Assembly: GCA_902373525.1 (NCBI GenBank)
Contig: CABKMN010000023.1
Coordinates: 1-32,105, forward strand
Reading direction: 5' to 3'
DNA length: 32,105 nucleotides
From: an uncultured Bilophila sp.
GTDB taxonomy: Bacteria; Desulfobacterota; Desulfovibrionia; Desulfovibrionales; Desulfovibrionaceae
Of this stretch, positions 15,246 to 23,110 are shown piece after piece. The notes under the pieces were generated by a model, which saw only the letters and a program-made list of their open reading frames with translations, was not told where the DNA came from and searched no databases. How positions within the stretch are numbered: the stretch's first letter is position 1; each line of letters starts with the position of its first letter. The translations under genes and the position numbers were made by a program.

Positions 15246-16322
15246 TTAGCGGTGCCCGCACAGCGAAAGCACGCCGTCGGCCACCTTGACGGCGGCGTCG
15301 GGGCGCGCGCAGGTGCGGGCCATCTGAGACATGGCCCGCAGCGTAGCGGGATCAAGCAGCAGATTGATGAGCATCCCCCCGGCGTCCAGATGCGGAAGGT
15401 CCTTTTCCGCAACCAGCATCGCCGCGCCCTGATCGACCATCACCCGCGCGTTGTAGGTCTGATGATCGTGGGTCGCATAGGGGAACGGGATGAGCACGGC
15501 GGGCTTTCCGGCCACCATGAGCTCGGCCACCGAAGTCGCCCCGGCCCGGCACAGCACCAGATCGGCCCACTGGTAGGCCTCGGCCACGTTCTCGATGAAC
15601 GGCGTCACCCCGGAGGCGTCGATGCCGTGCGCCCGGTATCCGGCAAGCACCCGCTCCAGATCGAAGGAGCCGGTCTGATGCCGGATTTCGATCCCGGCCC
15701 TCGTCAGCCGCTCCAGACTGGCGAGCACCACCGAGTTGATGGCCTTCGCGCCCTGACTCCCGCCCATGACCAGCAGGCGGCGGGTCCCCGGATGCGCCTC
15801 GGCGTTCCTCCCGGCCTCCACGATGGCCTCGCGCACCGGGTTGCCCATAAGCACGCTCTTGCGCTCGTCGAACGCGCCGGTCACGTCCGGCAGGGACAGG
15901 AACACCCGTTTCGCCAGCTTCGCCAGCATGCGGTTGGTCAGCCCCGGCATGGCGTTCTGCTCATGGACGGCGAGGGGGATGCCGGAGAGCTTCGCCGCCA
16001 TCAGGGAGGGAAACGAGGCGTAGGCCCCGAAGCCGATCACCGCGTCGGGACGGAAGGACTTCACGATGCCACGGGCCATGAACACGGCCCGGAACAGCCC
16101 CCACAGCGCGCCGACGGAACGCAGGCCGCGCCCGAGCACGCCGCGCACGGGCAGGCCCCGGAACTCCAGCCCGGCCTGTTTCGCCAGCTTCGCCTCGGAA
16201 CCGTACTGCGATCCCACGAACAACAGTTCCGCGCCTTCGCGCCGCAACTGTTCCGCCACGGCCAACGCCGGAAAAATATGCCCACCGGTCCCGCCGGTGG
16301 TCAAAAGGACCCGAACGCTCAT
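15246..16322 (-). CDS. murG: UDP-GlcNAc:lipid I GlcNAc transferase MurG
   Basis: This membrane-associated GT28 enzyme (358 residues) transfers GlcNAc from UDP-GlcNAc to lipid I to make lipid II. It has the N-terminal loop TTGGTGGHIFPALAVAE, GFGAYASFP, HEQNAMPGLTNR, the lower GGSQGA loop and the donor-site motif CRAGATSVAELMVAGKPAVLIPFPYA. The ATG at 16322 is preferred: AGGATAGG lies upstream and the protein then starts right at the first strand. A GTG at 16340 overlaps the ftsW stop (GTGA) and would add six residues; it cannot be excluded. Confidence 0.96.
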   Translation of the reverse strand: MSVRVLLTTGGTGGHIFPALAVAEQLRREGAELLFVGSQYGSEAKLAKQAGLEFRGLPVRGVLGRGLRSVGALWGLFRAVFMARGIVKSFRPDAVIGFGAYASFPSLMAAKLSGIPLAVHEQNAMPGLTNRMLAKLAKRVFLSLPDVTGAFDERKSVLMGNPVREAIVEAGRNAEAHPGTRRLLVMGGSQGAKAINSVVLASLERLTRAGIEIRHQTGSFDLERVLAGYRAHGIDASGVTPFIENVAEAYQWADLVLCRAGATSVAELMVAGKPAVLIPFPYATHDHQTYNARVMVDQGAAMLVAEKDLPHLDAGGMLINLLLDPATLRAMSQMARTCARPDAAVKVADGVLSLCGHR

Positions 16323-16336
16323 CTTGCCTATCCTGT

Positions 16337-17485
16337 TCACCGCGCCGTGCGGGAAAAATTAAGCAACAGACCCACGCACATCATGCTGGCGAGCAAACTG
16401 CTGCCGCCGTAGCTGAGAAACGGCATGGCCACCCCCTTGGGCGGCGCCATCCCCATGACCACGGCCAGATTGAGCGTGGCGCCGATGCCCAGCACCAGCG
16501 TCACGCCGAAAGCCGAAAACCGATCGCGCAGGTCCGACTGCCCCATGATGATCTTGTAACAGCGCGTGAACAGCATGGCGAACAGCACCATGATCAGCGT
16601 GATGCCGAAGAAGCCGAGTTCTTCGCCCACCACCGCCATGATGAAGTCGTTGTGCGCTTCGGGCAGATAAAACATCTTCTGCGTGCTGCCGCCCATGCCC
16701 ACGCCGAAAAAGCCGCCGGAGCCGAGCGCGTACAGCGACTGCACGAGCTGATAGCCCGCATTCTGAGCGTCCGCGAAGGGATCGAGGAAGGCGACCAGAC
16801 GCCGGGCGCGGTAAGGCTCAAAAATGATCAGCGCCAACGCGCCCGCCAGCGCCACGCCGATGGCCATGAACAGATAGATGAACCGCGTCCCGCCGACAAG
16901 GCACATGAAAAAGAGGATCATCGCGAGCACCACCGCGCCCCCGAAGTCCGGCTGCGCCAGCAGCAGGAAGCAGAACAGCCCGGTCATGGCGAACGGCGGG
17001 ATGATGCCCTTGCTGAACGTTTTGACCAGTTCCTGTTTGGTGCTCATGAAGTAGGCCAGATACAGGGCGAGCGCGATCTTGGCGAACTCCAGCGGCTGGA
17101 TGGAGAAGAACTTGACCGAAATCCAGCGCTGTGCGCCGTTGATGCGCGAGCCGAGCGGGCTCAGGGTGGCGAACAGCAGCATCAGCACCGCCAGCAGGAA
17201 GGGGTACTGCAACTTGTAGAGAAGCTGGCGCGGCATCGCCGCGAGCACCCACATGACCACCCCGCCGACGGCCGCGTAGATGAGCTGGCGCTTGAAGAAG
17301 AAGTACTTGTCGCCGTTCATGCGCTCCGCCACCACGCCGCTGGCGGAAAGCACCATGAGCAGACCGATGCACAGCAGCATGAGGAACAACGCAATCAGCC
17401 CCCAGTCGTAATGACCGGTGGGCGTATCCTCGGACCGTCCCCTGAACAGGGACGACTGAGGGGCACGGCGGCGGGCCATCGTCAT
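16337..17485 (-). CDS. ftsW: Septal peptidoglycan polymerase FtsW (SEDS family)
   Basis: The 382-residue protein has about ten membrane helices and the SEDS signature. After a short basic tail it runs through IALFLMLLCIGLLMVLSAS, GSRINGAQRWI, the QPLEFAKIALALYLAYF helix, AQPDFGGAVVL, FGVGMGGSTQKMFYLPEAHNDFI and the final GMAPPKGVAMPFLSYGGSSLL. SEDS proteins polymerise glycan from lipid II together with the class B PBP, here FtsI. FtsW rather than RodA is favoured by its dcw location and by the PEAHNDFI motif. ATGA overlaps the murD stop and GGGAGG lies 8 nt upstream. Its stop overlaps a possible murG GTG. Confidence 0.97.
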   Translation of the reverse strand: MTMARRRAPQSSLFRGRSEDTPTGHYDWGLIALFLMLLCIGLLMVLSASGVVAERMNGDKYFFFKRQLIYAAVGGVVMWVLAAMPRQLLYKLQYPFLLAVLMLLFATLSPLGSRINGAQRWISVKFFSIQPLEFAKIALALYLAYFMSTKQELVKTFSKGIIPPFAMTGLFCFLLLAQPDFGGAVVLAMILFFMCLVGGTRFIYLFMAIGVALAGALALIIFEPYRARRLVAFLDPFADAQNAGYQLVQSLYALGSGGFFGVGMGGSTQKMFYLPEAHNDFIMAVVGEELGFFGITLIMVLFAMLFTRCYKIIMGQSDLRDRFSAFGVTLVLGIGATLNLAVVMGMAPPKGVAMPFLSYGGSSLLASMMCVGLLLNFSRTAR

Positions 17486-18828
17486 GCAAGCACCTCCCGG
17501 ACGACGCGCTTGAAGTCTTCGCCGCGCCGCAGGTAGTTGGGATATTGATCATAACTGGAACAGGCCGGAGCCAGCAGCACCACGTCGCCCTCATGGGCCA
17601 GCGCGGGGCGTCCGTCCTTGCCCGCCGCGCGGCGCAGCGCCTGCTCCAGCGTACGGTCCCACGTCACGGGCAGCGTATCCCGCCACGCGGGCTCGAAGCG
17701 TTCCCGGCTCGCCCCGAACAGGGCCACGCAGCGGGCGTGTTTTTTCAGCAATGGGCACAGTCCCGGCAGGTCGCCGCCCTTGAACTTGCCCCCGGCAAGC
17801 AGGACCACGGGCCGCTCGAAGGAGGCCAGCGCCACGCGCAGCGCCTCCACGGTCGTGCATTTGGAGTCGTTGACGTACAGAACCCCGTTGATCTCCGCGA
17901 CCTTTTCCAGACGGTGCTCCAGCGGGGCGAACGCGGCGACCGCCCGGGCGGCGGCCTCTTCGGTCACGCCGAACTCCCGGCAGGCCAGCCACGCGGCTTC
18001 GGCGTTGCCGCGGTTGTGCGGCCCCATGAGCTGCATTTCCGGGAAGCGATCCGAGGCCGTATAGTGGACGATCCGCGCCTTAAGGCCGTACCGCGCCGCG
18101 AGATCGTCCATGCCTTCCTGAAGGATGGCGAGATCGTCTCCGGTCTGGTTGGCGAACAGGCGCATCTTGGCGCCGACGTACTCGTCCATATCCTTGTGGA
18201 AATCCAGATGGTTCTCGCTGATGTTCAGCAGGATGCCCACGCGGGGATGCAGCGTCGAGCAGGTCTGCAACTGGAAGCTGGACAGCTCCAGCACGATCAC
18301 GTCGGCCTTTTCCCCGGACAACACGTATTCGGAAAGCGGCGTGCCGATGTTGCCGCCGGTGAACACCCGCAGGCCCTGTTCCCTGAGCATGGCGGAACAC
18401 AGGCTGGTGGTCGTGGTCTTGCCGCTGGTGCCGGTCACGCCGATCACGGGCTCGCCGGAAAGCTGACGCCACGCCAGTTCGGTTTCGGCCATGATTTCGG
18501 GGGCGTTCTCTTCGGGCAGGAATTTCCTGATCACCGCCGCCGCCACGCCGGGACTCGGCACGACCAGTCTGGCGTCCCGGAACTGGCCCGGCGTATGCTC
18601 GCCGCACACGACTTCGACGCCGGCGGACGCCGCCCATTCCGCGAACTCCGCCGGAATGCGATCTTCCGAACGATCCAGCAGGCGCACGCGCGCGCCGATC
18701 TTGTGCAGCAGTCTGGCCGCCGCCACGCCGGAAACCCCGGCTCCCACAACCACTGCGAGGTCGCCCGGCAATACCGCCGGGCCAGGCTTCGTGAACGTCT
18801 TTCCGTTCGCCGCTTCAGCTTTCATCAT
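17482..18828 (-). CDS. murD: UDP-MurNAc-L-Ala-D-Glu ligase MurD
   Basis: The 448-residue ATP-dependent ligase adds D-Glu to UDP-MurNAc-L-Ala. Features are the Rossmann loop VVVGAGVSGVAAARLL, the ATP loop GTSGKT (133-138), NISENHLDFH, HRLEKVAEINGVLYVNDSK (MurD-type) and the C-terminal LLAPACSSYDQYPNYLRRGEDF. Two adjacent ATGs (18828, 18825) follow GGAG; spacing slightly favours the second. It is the first gene after a 351-nt gap that holds a palindrome of the dispersed family, so it may start a new transcript. A perfect TTGACA on the minus strand (19050-19055) could be its -35, but no matching -10 is evident. Confidence 0.97.
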   Translation of the reverse strand: MMKAEAANGKTFTKPGPAVLPGDLAVVVGAGVSGVAAARLLHKIGARVRLLDRSEDRIPAEFAEWAASAGVEVVCGEHTPGQFRDARLVVPSPGVAAAVIRKFLPEENAPEIMAETELAWRQLSGEPVIGVTGTSGKTTTTSLCSAMLREQGLRVFTGGNIGTPLSEYVLSGEKADVIVLELSSFQLQTCSTLHPRVGILLNISENHLDFHKDMDEYVGAKMRLFANQTGDDLAILQEGMDDLAARYGLKARIVHYTASDRFPEMQLMGPHNRGNAEAAWLACREFGVTEEAAARAVAAFAPLEHRLEKVAEINGVLYVNDSKCTTVEALRVALASFERPVVLLAGGKFKGGDLPGLCPLLKKHARCVALFGASRERFEPAWRDTLPVTWDRTLEQALRRAAGKDGRPALAHEGDVVLLAPACSSYDQYPNYLRRGEDFKRVVREVLA

Positions 18829-18836
18829 GACTCCAG

Positions 18837-18865
18837 TGCCTCCGGCGGCAAGGGGTACCGCCCCT
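18837..18865. repeat. TGCCTCCGGCGGC-type repeat, copy 2
   Basis: TGCCTCCGGCGGC, AGGGG and TACCGCCCCT follow in the same order as at 13527, within 10 nt of the murD start. The GGGG/CCCC parts can pair. The second half of copy 1 (the 11-bp stem) is replaced here by a different GGGG/CCCC hairpin series. Confidence 0.55.
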
Positions 18866-19106
18866 CGGCTCCGTTTGGGGGAAGACGTCCCCTTTTGGGG
18901 ACTTTCCCATGCCGCCCCTTCTCGCCGTGCTTGAAAGGGGCTTCTCCCCGGTGCCTTCGCAGCGCCTCCCGCATCGAAACGACGCCCGTGGCTTTCCGAG
19001 GGGCGTCAGGCCGTTCGATACCGAGAAGAGCCTGACCTTACCGCCTGTTTGTCAAAATACGCCCCCATCCCCAATGCAAACGTCTTAGGAAGGAGAGAGG
19101 TGGGGG

Positions 19107-19167
19107 GCTTGCGGGAGGAGGGAGGGAAGCCCTTCTCCAGAAGCGTTCCCTCTCTCCTCCCACAAGC
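19107..19167. repeat. Palindrome, copy C of the dispersed family
   Basis: Arms of about 30 nt (GCTTGCGGGAGGAGGGAGGG... with ...TCTCCTCCCACAAGC) pair with a few mismatches around a CC loop, with the core CTTCTCCAGAAG. It begins 12 nt past the mraY stop. No T run follows on the minus strand. It can act as a transcription barrier or an RNA-stabilising 3' end between mraY and murD. Confidence 0.8.
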
Positions 19168-19179
19168 TCACTGTTCTTT

Positions 19180-20256
19180 TTACCGCAACTTCAACGCCGA
19201 CAGGGCGATGAGGCCGAGCATGGCGGAAATGATCCAGAACCGGATGATGATTTTGGATTCCGGGATGCCCTTCATCTCGTAATGGTGATGCAGCGGAGCC
19301 ATGCGGAAAATGCGCTTCCCGCCGGACGCCTTGAAGTAGCTCACCTGAAGAATCACGGAGAGGGTCTCCGCCACGAACAGGCCGCCCACGATGAGCAGCA
19401 GCAGTTCCTGTTTGCAGAGCACCGCGAGAAAGGCCAACACGCCGCCGAGCCCGAGCGACCCCACGTCGCCCATAAACATCTGGGCGGGATAGGCGTTGAA
19501 CCAGAGAAATCCGAGCCCCGCCCCGGCAAGCGCACTGCAAAAGACGGCGACCTCGCCCACGCCCGCGATGTATTCAAGCTGGAGGTACTGCGCGAAACGC
19601 ACATGCCCCGTGATGTAGATGTAGACCGAAAACACGAGGCCCGCGACCACCATCGGCCCGATGGCGAGGCCGTCCAGCCCGTCCGTCAGGTTTACCGCGT
19701 TGGAGGTCCCGACCATGACCAGCATGGCGAAGGGGATGTACCAGTATCCGAGATCGGGATTCAGCGTCTTGAAGAACGGAAAGGCCAGCCGCGTGGAATA
19801 GGCCGGTTCCGAAACCAGCAGGAGCATGGCGGCCCCCGCGACCAGCATCTGCCCGGCGAATTTCGCGCGCGGGCTCAGGCCCTTGTTCTGATGGTGGGAC
19901 ACCTTCATAAAGTCGTCGACGAACCCCACCGCCGAAAACCCGACGAAGACCAGCATGGTCATCCAGAGGTAGGCGTTGGTCAGGTCGGCCCACAGCAGCA
20001 CGCTCACCGCCACGGCGAACACGATGAGCAGCCCGCCCATCGTCGGGGTCCCGGCCTTGCACTGGTGCGCCTTCACTTCCTTGAGAATCTGCTGGCGGCA
20101 CTTGATCGCCTGCAACCAACGGATGAAGTACGGGCCCACAAGGATGCTCACCGCCAGCGCGGTCACGAGCGCCCACGCCGAACGGAACGTGATGTACTTG
20201 AAGATGTTGAGGACGGAATAATCGACGCTCAACGGATACAGCAGGTTATACAGCAT
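19180..20256 (-). CDS. mraY: Phospho-MurNAc-pentapeptide transferase MraY
   Basis: This 358-residue integral membrane enzyme moves phospho-MurNAc-pentapeptide from UMP to undecaprenyl phosphate, making lipid I. About ten hydrophobic helices are visible. Signature segments: KAGTPTMGGLL near the N terminus, GFVDDFMKV, NAVNLTDGLDGLA, FNAYPAQMFMGDVGSLGLGG and the HHH motif APLHHHYEMKGIPE. The length is standard (about 360). GGAGAG sits 5 nt upstream, and the start overlaps the end of murF by 11 nt. It ends the upstream dcw block. Confidence 0.98.
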   Translation of the reverse strand: MLYNLLYPLSVDYSVLNIFKYITFRSAWALVTALAVSILVGPYFIRWLQAIKCRQQILKEVKAHQCKAGTPTMGGLLIVFAVAVSVLLWADLTNAYLWMTMLVFVGFSAVGFVDDFMKVSHHQNKGLSPRAKFAGQMLVAGAAMLLLVSEPAYSTRLAFPFFKTLNPDLGYWYIPFAMLVMVGTSNAVNLTDGLDGLAIGPMVVAGLVFSVYIYITGHVRFAQYLQLEYIAGVGEVAVFCSALAGAGLGFLWFNAYPAQMFMGDVGSLGLGGVLAFLAVLCKQELLLLIVGGLFVAETLSVILQVSYFKASGGKRIFRMAPLHHHYEMKGIPESKIIIRFWIISAMLGLIALSALKLR

Positions 20257-21664
20257 GGGACTCTCCGGCCTGCGACGCGTTGAAGGCGTTGACCAGCGTT
20301 TCCAACTTGTTCGAGCGCGATCCCTTGAACAGGATCACCCCTCCCCCGAGCTCACAGGCGGCGAGGCCCTTGAGCATGTCCTCGGCGGACGCCACCGGAC
20401 AGAAGACGCCGTTGTAGCGCCCGGCCTTCAACCCGGCCTCGAAATCGTCCCGATGCCCGCCTTTCCAGCAGACCAGACGCGGCTTGAGTTCCGCGACGTG
20501 GCGGCCCAGACTGCGGTGCTCGTCCTCGGCGAGCGAACCGAGTTCGCCCATTTCCCCGAGCACGCACACCAACGGACGGTCGGACCTGTCTCCCGCCATT
20601 TCGGCGGCGGCGTCCAGCATCCGGGAAAAGGACAGCGGGTTGGCGTTGTAACTGTCGTCGATCACCATCCAGCCGCCCACCCTGGAACAGGCGAAACGCT
20701 GCTTCGGGAGCACGGCTCCGACGAATCCGGCGGCGATCTCCTCGGCGGTCAGCCCCAGACGGTGGGCCACCGCCGCAACCGCGATGACGTTTTCCGCGCC
20801 GAACGCCCCGCGGAACGGAGCCTCCACATCCACGGAAACGCCGTCCAGCCACAGCCGGAACAGCCCCTTGTCCTCACCGGCGGGCACGACGTAGGCCGCA
20901 CGGTACTCCACCTGACGGCCCGTGGTGGAGAAAAAGACCAGCTCCTGACGCACGGCGCGGGCTTCACGCACCAGATCGGGGTAGTCGGCGCTGACGACGG
21001 CGGTCCCGCCCGGCGCAAGGTACGAGAGCAGTTTCGACTTGTAGTGGGCGGTCCCCCGATCCCCGAGTCCGGCGGCATGCCCCGGACCGACGTTGAGGAT
21101 CAGGCCGACATCGGGTTCGAGCACGGAACCGAGCTCGTCCATGTCGTTGGGATGGCTGATGCCCGCCTCCATGACCCAGAACGCCTCGTCGCCGTCCGCC
21201 GCCAGCATGGACAGGGGCAGCCCGATCTGGTTGTTCAGGTTCATACGGGTCTTGGCGGTCTTTCCACGGCGGCTCAGCACCTGCGCGAGCAGTTCCTTGA
21301 CCGTGGTCTTGCCCGAGGTGCCGGTGAGCCCGACGACGCGGGTGTCCGGCCCGAGACGCTTGCGCCAGTCATGCGCCAGACGGCCCAGCGCCGCCACCGT
21401 GTCGTCCACGAGGATGACCGGAACCGGCGGCACGCCGTCGAACGGATTGCGCGAGGCGAGCAGTGCGGCGGCTCCGGCTTCGGCGGCCTTGCCCGCGAAG
21501 TCGTGCCCGTCGAACGTTTCGCCGGGAATGCAGACGAACAGGGACCCCGGAGCCACGGCCCGGCTGTCCGTGCCCGCGCCGACGACGGGCCCGGAGGGCA
21601 TGGACGCCCCCGCGACGAGGGAACCGCCGACGGCCCGGACGATATCTTCAAGAATCAGGCGCAT
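20246..21664 (-). CDS. murF: UDP-MurNAc-tripeptide D-Ala-D-Ala ligase MurF
   Basis: The 472-residue enzyme adds D-Ala-D-Ala to the UDP-MurNAc-tripeptide. It has a family N-terminal domain (GTDSRAVAPGSLFVCIPGE), the ATP loop GTSGKT (115-120), MEAGISHPNDM with the Mur ligase LNVGPGHAAGLG, and the C-terminal VIDDSYNANPLSF motif specific to MurF. The length agrees with the family (about 450-470). GGGAG lies 9 nt before the ATG, and the start overlaps the murE stop by 10 nt. The dipeptide must come from a ddl gene outside this window. Confidence 0.97.
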   Translation of the reverse strand: MRLILEDIVRAVGGSLVAGASMPSGPVVGAGTDSRAVAPGSLFVCIPGETFDGHDFAGKAAEAGAAALLASRNPFDGVPPVPVILVDDTVAALGRLAHDWRKRLGPDTRVVGLTGTSGKTTVKELLAQVLSRRGKTAKTRMNLNNQIGLPLSMLAADGDEAFWVMEAGISHPNDMDELGSVLEPDVGLILNVGPGHAAGLGDRGTAHYKSKLLSYLAPGGTAVVSADYPDLVREARAVRQELVFFSTTGRQVEYRAAYVVPAGEDKGLFRLWLDGVSVDVEAPFRGAFGAENVIAVAAVAHRLGLTAEEIAAGFVGAVLPKQRFACSRVGGWMVIDDSYNANPLSFSRMLDAAAEMAGDRSDRPLVCVLGEMGELGSLAEDEHRSLGRHVAELKPRLVCWKGGHRDDFEAGLKAGRYNGVFCPVASAEDMLKGLAACELGGGVILFKGSRSNKLETLVNAFNASQAGESHAV

Positions 21665-23109
21665 CCGAGAATCTCCCGCACGGTTTGCTGATCGCTGAAC
21701 GGATGCTTGACCGCGCCGATCTGTTGGGTGCTTTCGTGGCCCTTGCCCGCGATGAGCAGGGCGTCTCCGGGACGCACCAGCGACAGGCCCCTTTCGATGG
21801 CCCGGCGGCGATCCGGATCGGTGAAGACTTCGGCGGCTCCGGCAAGGCCGGGCATCACGTCGGCCATGATCGCTTCGGGGGCCTCATGGCGCGGATTGTC
21901 CGAGGTGAGCACGGCCACGTCCGACAGCCTGGCCACGGCTTCGCCCATGAGCGGACGCTTGGCGCGGTCGCGGTTGCCGCCGCAGCCGAATACGGTGACG
22001 ATGCGCTTGAAGCCCGCGCCGCGCAGGGCGGTCAGGACGTTGATCAGCGCGTCGGGCGTGTGCGCGTAGTCCACGAACACGTCGAGGCCTTGCGGGTTGA
22101 GGATGCGCTCCAGACGCCCCGGCACGCCGCAGAAGGACTCGAAGCACCGGAACGCCTCGGGATCAAGCCCGAAACCGAGGGCGACGGCCTGTACGGCGAG
22201 CAGGTTTTCGGCGTTGTAGTTGCCCACCAGCGGCGAGGTGAATTCCCATTCGCGCCCCTCGAACCGGGCGTGCAGGTGCAACCCGGCGGTGGTGCTGGAA
22301 AGCACGGAGCCGTGCAGATAGCGCTTGGGCGCGCCGGAACCGGTCAGGCCGAAGCCGACGGCCTCGGGGACCATGCCCGCAAGGCGCGCGCCCCACGGGT
22401 TGTCCGTGCCGATGGCCGCCACGCGGTCCGGGAACGGTTTGCCGTCCGCGTCGAGGAACAGTCTGGCCTTGGCCCTGAAATACGTTTCCATGTCGTGATG
22501 GTAGTCGAGGTGGTCCTGCGTCAGGTTGGAGAACACCGCCCCGCCGAAGTCCACGCCCGCCACGCGATCCTGATCCAGCGCGTGGGAGGAGACCTCCATG
22601 AAGGCCATGTCCACGCCCGCGCCCCGCATGTCCGCGAGCATGGCGTGCACGTCGAGGCAGTCCGGGGTGGTCATGGGCGCGTCCTCATGATGGCCGGGCC
22701 AGCGGTAGGACACCGTGCCGAGCACGCCGGTCTTCTTCCCGGCGGAGGCGAACAGGTGATCGAGCAGGTAGGTCGTGGTGGTCTTGCCGTTGGTGCCGGT
22801 CACGCCCACCACGGGGAAGGGAAGAGAAGCCGTCCCGTACCGGGCGCGGGCCAGCAGCCCGAGAGCCCGACGGGGATCGGCGCAGTCCACGACCTCGGCC
22901 TCGCCGCAGTTGCCCGCATGTTCGGGGCGGCAGACCACGAACCCGGCTCCGCGCGCCACGGCGTCGGCGATGAACTGCCCGCCGTCGGCATTGCTGCCGG
23001 GCAGGGCCACAAAAACGCATCCCGGCGTGGCCTTGCGGGAGTCGATGCACAGATCGATCCCCTGCTCGCCCACACGGGTTTCCAGTAACGAAAGCGAATA
23101 CATGCCCAT
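21655..23109 (-). CDS. murE: UDP-MurNAc-L-Ala-D-Glu:meso-DAP ligase MurE
   Basis: The 484-residue ligase adds the third amino acid to the stem peptide. It has DSRKATPGCVFVALPG, the ATP loop GTNGKT (105-110), the carbamylated-lysine motif FRAKARLF (K214) and, decisively, DNPR at 404-407 in TSDNPRHEAPE, the signature of the meso-diaminopimelate-adding type. This predicts DAP-type peptidoglycan, as in other Gram-negatives. The start (23109) lies one nt after the ftsI stop, with AGGAA within the ftsI end; another ATG is two codons on. The gene is tightly coupled to both neighbours. Confidence 0.97.
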   Translation of the reverse strand: MGMYSLSLLETRVGEQGIDLCIDSRKATPGCVFVALPGSNADGGQFIADAVARGAGFVVCRPEHAGNCGEAEVVDCADPRRALGLLARARYGTASLPFPVVGVTGTNGKTTTTYLLDHLFASAGKKTGVLGTVSYRWPGHHEDAPMTTPDCLDVHAMLADMRGAGVDMAFMEVSSHALDQDRVAGVDFGGAVFSNLTQDHLDYHHDMETYFRAKARLFLDADGKPFPDRVAAIGTDNPWGARLAGMVPEAVGFGLTGSGAPKRYLHGSVLSSTTAGLHLHARFEGREWEFTSPLVGNYNAENLLAVQAVALGFGLDPEAFRCFESFCGVPGRLERILNPQGLDVFVDYAHTPDALINVLTALRGAGFKRIVTVFGCGGNRDRAKRPLMGEAVARLSDVAVLTSDNPRHEAPEAIMADVMPGLAGAAEVFTDPDRRRAIERGLSLVRPGDALLIAGKGHESTQQIGAVKHPFSDQQTVREILGCA

Positions 23110-23110
23110 G

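Larger units (their letters stand above)
18829..19179. other. mraY-murD gap with repeats
   Basis: No coding sequence is evident in these 351 nt. It contains a TGCCTCCGGCGGC-type repeat (18837-18865), a small perfect hairpin GTCCCC-TTTT-GGGGAC (18887-18902), the CAAACGTCTT flank (19077-19086) and the large palindrome at 19107-19167. Confidence 0.75.

Noticed and set aside
13797..16412. Open frame of 871 codons on the plus strand opposite murC and murG
   Set aside because: Antisense shadow of well-supported mur genes; no recognisable family and a His/Arg-rich composition.
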